NCBI GenBank assembly: GCA_964464145.1 | Contig: CAYXFB010000001.1 | Span: 57,539-121,538 of the forward strand | Length of the DNA: 64,000 bases | Direction: 5' to 3' | Source of the DNA: UBA5399 sp964464145 | Lineage (GTDB): Bacteria; Bacillota; Clostridia; Christensenellales; Christensenellaceae | Shown: positions 59,043 through 64,000 of the stretch, one piece after another | Layout of the letters: each line of letters opens with the position of its first letter | Position numbering within the stretch: the first letter of the stretch is position 1 | The notes under the pieces: model-generated | Told to the model about the DNA's origin: nothing | Databases searched by the model: none | What the model saw: the letters and a program-made list of their open reading frames with translations, nothing else | Position numbers and translations under genes: made by a program

Positions 59043-59705
59043 ATGAGGAAAGCATTTGTCATTTTGTTTATGTTACCCGTTTTTTTGCTGTGCTCAGGCT
59101 GCTTCACAGACCACGATAAAACAACCTGGTACGCCGCTTCGCAGTTCGATTATATAACGCTGGACACGCTCATGGAGTACGGCGGAGATTTTGAGTTTGG
59201 CCACTATATGACCTTTGGCAAAACCCCAGACGAAAAAACCGCAATGGACGGCAGTTTTGACAAAAAGCGCGGCGAGGAGGATCACGCGTTCTGCAAGCAG
59301 GCCACAGACGAATTTATAGACATATTGTCCGGCCAAAAGCTGTACGCGCTAAAGATCACGCCCGAATACAACGGCGATTACGACAAATTTGCAAGAGAAT
59401 ATTTCAACGATCCAGCCAACTCTCCCCAAAATGAAAATCTACCCTATCCTCGCTTTTACGCAAGCATACCCACGCTCCACAAAAAGGGAGCAGCAAAAGA
59501 TCAGACTTTTCTGCGCTGGATATCCATAATAGGCAATCCGAATAAATGCCGGATAGATGTGGAATTCATGCGGCAGGATGACGACAAAAAGCATCAAGTG
59601 TACGTATATTTTATAGAAGACGAACATCTCATTGAAAAGCTCTCCGCCTGGGTGGACAAATGCCTGGAGCAGGACGGCGCGGAGCCCTACGAGGTCGGCG
59701 AGTAA
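59043..59705 (+). CDS. Lipoprotein of unknown function
   Basis: A 220-residue protein. Lipobox LLCSGC puts the lipidated Cys at residue 20. The rest is soluble and rich in Asp, Lys and aromatic residues, with no motif or family that I recognise. ATG 59043 follows GGAGGGG; the longer frame from 59016 has a charged leader not suited to a signal peptide. Monocistronic, closed by a bidirectional hairpin. Confidence 0.75.
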   Translation: MRKAFVILFMLPVFLLCSGCFTDHDKTTWYAASQFDYITLDTLMEYGGDFEFGHYMTFGKTPDEKTAMDGSFDKKRGEEDHAFCKQATDEFIDILSGQKLYALKITPEYNGDYDKFAREYFNDPANSPQNENLPYPRFYASIPTLHKKGAAKDQTFLRWISIIGNPNKCRIDVEFMRQDDDKKHQVYVYFIEDEHLIEKLSAWVDKCLEQDGAEPYEVGE

Positions 59706-59775
59706 CGTTCAATAATACTGATCACTGACAAAAAAACTCTAGCTGTGAACGCCGATCATTGGTTAAAAGTATAAA

Positions 59776-59810
59776 AAAATAAGCTTTGCGGCGCAAAGCC
59801 TATTTTTGTT
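59776..59810. terminator. Bidirectional terminator between convergent genes
   Basis: GCTTTGC (59783-59789) pairs with GCAAAGC (59793-59799), with A-rich sequence to the left and TATTTTTG to the right, so it can serve both the lipoprotein and the dehydrogenase genes. Confidence 0.7.
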
Positions 59811-59827
59811 TTTCGTATAGGTTCTGT

Positions 59828-61093
59828 TCACACTTCCGCCGCGCCCTTTTGCTCCAGCAGATAGTGCTCTGCCTCCGCGCTCCACAGGCCGTTGTGGCGC
59901 TCCGTTATCTCGGCCAGCTTGGCGAAGAGCGGGTCCGTTTTGCCCTTTTCGGCGAAATCGTCTATGGCGGTGAGCGGCAGGTCTATCTGGTTGTATATCA
60001 TCTTCTTGCCGCCCGGTATGCTGGGCAGGTTCAGCACAGCCTCGGGCACGCTGTCTATCCCGCCTATGTGGGTAAGCATGGCGGTGGGGTCTATCACGCC
60101 CGTGTTCATAAGCGTCACCACCTCGCGCATATCCTCTATGCGACTGCCCGTGGTGCCCGTGAGATGCTGTGCGGCATAGTGCACATCAAAAAAGTTTATG
60201 CGCGCCGCCAGCTCCGTATCCGTGGGACCCGCGAAAAAGTTCAAACAGCCGTCGTAGCCCAGTATGCGGTTGCCCTGCTCTATAACGGCAGGCACGGGCG
60301 CCATTACGAAAACATCGTCATAGCCGCCGCCCACCATGGCCTTGAGCTCCGCCACCGGGTCGGCCATCTTCGCCGTGTTCACATAGTGCAGCTCCACGCC
60401 CAGCTTGGCCGCTTTTTCGGCCGGCAACACCTTGGCCGCGCGCGCAAGCCGCGCCTCGTCTATATCCGTTACCACCATCACGGAGGGACGGTATTCGCTG
60501 TTCATGGCGTAATCCACCGCGCCCAGCCCCATCGGGCCCGCGCTTGCCAAAAGAGCCAGCTTGCCGCCCTTCTTTATCTCCATCTCGTGCATGAAGCTGC
60601 GCGGATTCACGTGATAGCTGGCGTGATAGGCCGCAGCTATGCAGGCCATGGGCTCCGCCAGCGAACCGAAGTAAAATGCGTCAGAATCATAGTGTATGAG
60701 GAAATCGCGCTCCATCACTTGATTGGGTATGTTTATATATGTAGCGTTTCCGCCCACGTAGGGGAAGGAAAAGCCCGCCGATATGAGCGAATTTTCATAA
60801 AGCAGCGCCGTTTGCATTATAAATTTTTCGCCCGGCTTAAATTTGTGCTGCCATTTTTCGCCCACCTCGGTTATAACGCCGCACATCTCGTGGCCTATTA
60901 TGGCGGGCGTATCAAGCAAGCTTTCGGGCGCGCGCTTGTGCTCCTGCCCCATCTTCGCCAGTTTGTATGTGGACATGCAAATGCTGTCCGTTATCACCTT
61001 GGCGCGTATTTCGTCCGTGGCTATGTCGGGCAGCTCGTATGTCTGAAGCCGCAGATCGTCCTTGCCGTATATGCGTACCGCTCTTGTTTCCAT
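59828..61093 (-). CDS. Zinc-type medium-chain dehydrogenase (L-sorbose 1-phosphate reductase-like)
   Basis: A 421-residue MDR-family protein. The GHEMCGVITEVGEKWQHKF segment near 68 contains the conserved GHE of the catalytic-metal site; the nucleotide-binding segment reads ALLASAGPMGLGAVDYAM near 182 and VVTDIDEARLARAAKVL near 208. The order and sequence resemble SorE (L-sorbose 1-phosphate reductase) as I remember it; other sugar-alcohol dehydrogenases are possible. ATG 61093 has AAAGGCG upstream; the longer frame to 61258 is unsupported. Monocistronic. Confidence 0.83.
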   Translation of the reverse strand: METRAVRIYGKDDLRLQTYELPDIATDEIRAKVITDSICMSTYKLAKMGQEHKRAPESLLDTPAIIGHEMCGVITEVGEKWQHKFKPGEKFIMQTALLYENSLISAGFSFPYVGGNATYINIPNQVMERDFLIHYDSDAFYFGSLAEPMACIAAAYHASYHVNPRSFMHEMEIKKGGKLALLASAGPMGLGAVDYAMNSEYRPSVMVVTDIDEARLARAAKVLPAEKAAKLGVELHYVNTAKMADPVAELKAMVGGGYDDVFVMAPVPAVIEQGNRILGYDGCLNFFAGPTDTELAARINFFDVHYAAQHLTGTTGSRIEDMREVVTLMNTGVIDPTAMLTHIGGIDSVPEAVLNLPSIPGGKKMIYNQIDLPLTAIDDFAEKGKTDPLFAKLAEITERHNGLWSAEAEHYLLEQKGAAEV

Positions 61094-61268
61094 AATTTTT
61101 TCGCCTTTCAATATATTATTGTTTGTTATCGTATCATTCCCTGAAGAGAGCATTTTGAGCAAAATATCACAAAGATACGAAAGCATATGATAATATATTA
61201 TAGCATGTGAGAATGCGGCGGGCAAGCGGCGGTTTTCGGCCGCGTAGCCGAAAAACATATCACTTTAA

Positions 61269-61305
61269 TAAAAAACCCATCAAGTCAAAAAATTGGTGGG
61301 TTTTT
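61269..61305 (-). terminator. Terminator after the DEAD-box helicase gene
   Basis: AAAAACCCA...TGGGTTTTT hairpin; in the minus direction a T run follows. Confidence 0.75.
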
Positions 61306-61341
61306 GGGCAATCTATTCGCTGATATTTTCGGTCTTTATGG

Positions 61342-62475
61342 CTATACGGCCTTCACCAGCGCCGCGGATTGTACTATCTCCGCCTTTATGTCCTGCATCA
61401 TGGCCTTGAGCTTGCCCGTTTCCTGCTTATAGATCAATGTGTGCGCAACGCCCTGCTGATTCGCGCGGCCCGTACGGCCTATGCGGTGCACATAACAATT
61501 GCTGTCGTTCGGTATATCGTAATTTATGACCACATCTATATTGTTTACGTCTATGCCCCTCGCCGCCACATCTGTGGCAACCAGTATGTTCACGTTGCCC
61601 GCGCGGTAGGCCTTCATCACCTTGGCGCGTTGGGTCTGCTTCATATCGCCGTGCAGCGCGGCCACGCAATATCCGTCCCTTTTTAGGCCGGCGCTCAGCT
61701 TATCCGCCATACGCTTTGTGTTCACAAAGACGAGCGCGGTCACATATTCGTCGTTTTGCAGCAGCGACAATAGCTCCGGCTTCTTCGCCCCGCCGCCCAC
61801 CGTGGTATAGTACTGCTGTACTGATTCTACGGTGAGCGCGTTTTGCTTTATGGCAATGTGCTTCGCCTGGTGCTGATAGCTTTTGGTGATCGCCATTATT
61901 TCCTTGGACAACGTGGCCGAAAACAGCACCGTCTGGCGCTTTTGGGGCACCGCCTTCAATATTTTATCAAGATCCTTGCGAAATCCCATGTCCAGCATTA
62001 TGTCCGCCTCGTCCAGCACCACCGTCTCTATGGCGTCCAGCTTTATTGTCCGTCGCGCTATATGATCCAGCAGCCTGCCCGGCGTGGCTATCACTATGTG
62101 CGGGTGGCGGCGCAGTGCCGCAAATTGCTTCTGTATATTTTCGCCGCCGTAAAGAGTGGCTATGCGCACGTTTTCCTTGTATTGTGTGAGCCGCTGCAGC
62201 ACCGCAGAGGTCTGCATGGCCAGTTCGCGTGTGGGGCTCAAAATCAAAACCTGAGCCGACCGGCTCTTTGTTTCCACATTTTGGCTTACCGGAATGCCAA
62301 AGGCTCCCGTCTTGCCCGTGCCCGTGGGCGCCTGAACTATAAGGTCCAAACCGTCCAGAAAGGGCTTTATGGTCTGATCCTGCACGGGCGTGGCGCTCTC
62401 AAAGCCCATCCGCACTATCGCCTTCAATATGCTGGGCGATAATCCGTATTTTTTAAAAGTGTTGTTCTTACTCAT
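61342..62475 (-). CDS. DEAD-box RNA helicase, core only
   Basis: A 377-residue ATP-dependent RNA helicase. All motifs are present: Q motif GFESATPVQDQTI near 24, motif I APTGTGKTGAF near 46, PTRELAMQ near 76, DEAD in VVLDEADIMLD near 150, SAT in LFSATLS near 184, and HRIGRTGR near 328. It ends soon after the second RecA domain, lacking the RNA-binding tail of CshA/CsdA. ATG 62475 has AGGAG nine bases upstream. A terminator lies only 22 bp before the start, downstream of the cold-shock gene, so expression probably depends on read-through. Confidence 0.93.
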   Translation of the reverse strand: MSKNNTFKKYGLSPSILKAIVRMGFESATPVQDQTIKPFLDGLDLIVQAPTGTGKTGAFGIPVSQNVETKSRSAQVLILSPTRELAMQTSAVLQRLTQYKENVRIATLYGGENIQKQFAALRRHPHIVIATPGRLLDHIARRTIKLDAIETVVLDEADIMLDMGFRKDLDKILKAVPQKRQTVLFSATLSKEIMAITKSYQHQAKHIAIKQNALTVESVQQYYTTVGGGAKKPELLSLLQNDEYVTALVFVNTKRMADKLSAGLKRDGYCVAALHGDMKQTQRAKVMKAYRAGNVNILVATDVAARGIDVNNIDVVINYDIPNDSNCYVHRIGRTGRANQQGVAHTLIYKQETGKLKAMMQDIKAEIVQSAALVKAV

Positions 62476-62496
62476 CAATTCTCCTGTCTGCTTCAC

Positions 62497-62534
62497 AAAA
62501 AAGTCCGCCCACTCCAAACATAGAATGGACGGAT
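62497..62534 (-). terminator. Terminator/attenuator in front of the helicase gene
   Basis: Arms GAATGGACGG (62523-62532) and CCGCCCACTC (62505-62514) pair with two G-U pairs on the minus-strand RNA; a run of six T follows (62502-62497). It ends 22 bp before the helicase ATG, leaving only room for the ribosome binding site. Confidence 0.75.
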
Positions 62535-62591
62535 TTTATTGCACATCTGATCCGATAGCAAGTATCGAACCATAAATTTTTCCTCTTGTAT

Positions 62592-62625
62592 CAGACGACC
62601 CCGCTGCTTATGGCGGGGTCGTCTG
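62592..62625 (-). other. 13-bp perfect hairpin between cold-shock and helicase genes
   Basis: CAGACGACCCCGC pairs perfectly with GCGGGGTCGTCTG around an 8-nt loop. On the minus strand no T run follows, so it is a stability or processing element, or part of an RNA switch with the terminator just downstream. Confidence 0.6.
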
Positions 62626-62641
62626 AAAAACAAATGTTTCC

Positions 62642-62857
62642 TTATACTGCCTGCACGTTTGCCGCGCGCAGTTTGCTGCTGTTTTTGGGATCGGGCTCTA
62701 TGTCAAAAGTTACTGCCTGACCCTCTTCGAGGGATTTGTAACCGCTGCCCGAAACTATGGAAGAGAAATGAACGAAAACATCGTCACCGCCCGCATCGTT
62801 TGCTATAAAGCCAAAGCCCTTTTCCGAGTTAAACCATTTTACTGTACCACTATTCAT
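62642..62857 (-). CDS. csp: Cold-shock protein (CspA family)
   Basis: A 71-residue single-domain RNA chaperone. It has both RNA-binding motifs: GFGFIA (RNP1 type) and VFVHFSSI (RNP2 type), and the start TVKWFNSEKG. Cold-shock proteins bind single-stranded RNA, melt hairpins and can act as antiterminators. ATG 62857 has AGGAGG eight bases upstream; the longer frame to 62971 lies in the leader. The promoter is about 130 nt upstream, giving the long leader typical of cold-shock mRNAs. A DEAD-box helicase gene follows after 166 bp on the same strand. Confidence 0.95.
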   Translation of the reverse strand: MNSGTVKWFNSEKGFGFIANDAGGDDVFVHFSSIVSGSGYKSLEEGQAVTFDIEPDPKNSSKLRAANVQAV

Positions 62858-62990
62858 TGTTGATACCTCCTGAATTTGAATTTTTTTATCCGTAGCGTAG
62901 AAAAACCCCATATTTTCGCAAACCGTAAAGCCTAAACTTCGATCGGTTTGCACAAATACGAGGTCTATCAATTACTCTGAATATGCATAT

Positions 62991-63019
62991 ACTTTAACAT
63001 ACTAAACAACATCTGTCAA
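62991..63019 (-). promoter_or_regulatory. Promoter of the cold-shock gene with long leader
   Basis: Minus-strand TTGACA (63014-63019), 17 bp, TAAAGT (62991-62996). The leader to the ATG is about 125 nt and AT-rich near its end. Confidence 0.65.
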
Positions 63020-63071
63020 TGAAAAAACCCGCACGTTTTGTACGGGTTTTATGCGCATATTTTTCAGCGAC

Positions 63072-64000
63072 CTATATTTGCGCCAGCGCCTGCTCAAGAT
63101 CAGCTATTATATCATCTATATTTTCTATGCCCACCGAGAGGCGGATAAGGCCGGAGCTTATGCCCGCCGCCTTCAAAAGCTCGTCAGAGAGCTGGCGGTG
63201 GGTGGAGCTAGCCGGATGCAGCACGCAGGTGCGCACCATCGCAACGTGCACGGCTATCTGCGCCATTTTAAGGCTGTCCATAAACTTGATGCCCGCGTCC
63301 CTGCCGCCCTTCACGCAGAAGGATATGACTCCGCTGGCCGCGCCGCCGTCCAGATATTTCTGCGCGCGCTCATAATAAAAATCTCCCGCCAGCCCGGGGT
63401 AGCTCACAGATTCCACCTTATCACTGCCGTGCAAAAATTCCGCCACCTTGAGCGCGTTTTGGCTGTGGCGCTCCATGCGAAGCGACAGTGTTTCGAGACC
63501 CAGATTCAAGAGGAAAGCCGCCTCCGCCGTGGGCGCCGCGCCTATATCCCTCATGAGCTGCACGCGCGCCTTTGTGATGTAGGCCGCGCTGCCGAATGTT
63601 TGGGTGTATACAACGCCGTGGTAAGATTCGTCCGGCTGCGTAAGGCCGGGGAATTTATCGTTCGCCGCCCAGTCAAACTTGCCGCCGTCCACTATCACGC
63701 CGCCCAGCTGCACGGCGTGGCCGTCCATATACTTTGTGGTGGAGTGCGTCACTATGTCCGCGCCATATTCTATCGGCCGGCAGAGTATGGGCGTGGCGAA
63801 GGTATTGTCCACAATGAAGGGTACACCGTTTTTGTGCGCCAGCCGCGCGAATTTTTCTATGTCCAGCACGCTTATGGCCGGATTTGCTATGGTCTCGCCG
63901 AAAACCGCCTTGGTGTTCGGGCGGAACTCCCTTTGTATGTCTGCTTCGCTGGCCTCCTGATCCACAAAGGTCACCTCTATGCCCATCTTTTTCATGGTCA
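63072..64000 (-). CDS. metY: O-acetylhomoserine sulfhydrylase, 5' end outside window
   Basis: C-terminal 300 or so residues of a PLP enzyme of the Cys/Met metabolism family. The PLP lysine lies in THSTTKYMDGHAVQLGGVIV; earlier IANPAISVLDIEKFARLAHK and VDNTFATPI (the PLP-Asp region) fit, and the late RTCVLHPASSTHRQL and SSGLIRLSVGIENIDDII segments are typical. It makes homocysteine or methionine from O-acetylhomoserine and sulfide or methanethiol. The length and the GLIRLSVG end favour MetY over MetB/MetC. Roughly 120 N-terminal residues lie beyond the window. Confidence 0.9.
   Translation of the reverse strand, partial: TMKKMGIEVTFVDQEASEADIQREFRPNTKAVFGETIANPAISVLDIEKFARLAHKNGVPFIVDNTFATPILCRPIEYGADIVTHSTTKYMDGHAVQLGGVIVDGGKFDWAANDKFPGLTQPDESYHGVVYTQTFGSAAYITKARVQLMRDIGAAPTAEAAFLLNLGLETLSLRMERHSQNALKVAEFLHGSDKVESVSYPGLAGDFYYERAQKYLDGGAASGVISFCVKGGRDAGIKFMDSLKMAQIAVHVAMVRTCVLHPASSTHRQLSDELLKAAGISSGLIRLSVGIENIDDIIADLEQALAQI

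Noticed and set aside
62592..62625. Perfect hairpin as the terminator of the cold-shock gene
   Set aside because: No T run follows on the minus strand; the better terminator is at 62497-62534.

Overview
The window looks like chromosomal DNA of an anaerobic, probably gut-associated Firmicute of the class Clostridia. Supporting evidence: a single-chain PurL, Rrf2/GntR/RpiR/LytTR regulators, a ferredoxin-thioredoxin-reductase-like protein, an Old Yellow Enzyme with a 4Fe-4S motif, BMP-type nucleoside transport, an agmatine deiminase operon, strong AGGAGG ribosome binding sites and TTGACA/TATAAT promoters. The DNA is moderately GC-rich, yet ATA is the dominant isoleucine codon. I cannot name the genus; the placement is inference. 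No rRNA, tRNA, CRISPR array, prophage or full insertion sequence was seen.

Layout. 0-3.5 kb: end of purL, then a fold-back repeat. 3.8-11.7 kb: a GntR regulator divergent from a sugar operon (binding lipoprotein, RbsA-type ATPase, permease, two DeoC-like proteins, FGGY kinase). 11.8-23.3 kb: mixed genes (alpha/beta-hydrolase-like protein without its nucleophile, pyrophosphatase, Big_2-CapA-like protein, Rrf2 regulator, HTH protein, FMN/ferredoxin fusion, OYE-type reductase, PAS-LuxR regulator, TrmO). 23.5-24.4 kb: a small zinc ribbon and a methyltransferase. 24.5-35.4 kb: a continuous operon of GntR regulator, BMP nucleoside transporter (four genes), cysteine hydrolase, PfkB kinase, nucleoside phosphorylase, BtpA-like barrel, iron alcohol dehydrogenase and an orphan TrpA-like barrel. 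This is the best candidate for an undescribed pathway: import of an unusual nucleoside, phosphorolysis, sugar phosphorylation, carbon-carbon cleavage and alcohol formation.

35.5-38.5 kb: MFS transporter, SDR dehydrogenase and RpiR regulator. 38.6-42.3 kb is a repeat hotspot: a MITE with 22-bp ends, a gutted Big_2 gene beside a structured repeat, a second copy of that repeat between two PII-like genes, and a 161-bp MITE whose other copy lies at 14.3 kb. 42.3-46.3 kb: a DUF1538 membrane protein encoded with the PII-like pair, a DMT exporter and an L,D-transpeptidase. 46.3-53.1 kb (minus strand): agmatine catabolism (putrescine carbamoyltransferase, antiporter, agmatine deiminase, a secreted amidohydrolase, carbamate kinase) behind a 480-bp leader with repeated TGTAAC boxes. 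53.5-59.7 kb: LytTR-DUF3021-ABC exporter module, a zinc peptidase, DeoD and small genes. 59.8-64 kb: a SorE-like dehydrogenase, a DEAD-box helicase preceded by a terminator just downstream of a cold-shock gene, and the end of metY.

Many start codons were moved inward from the longest open frame to the position with a ribosome binding site; each such choice is stated in the entry.
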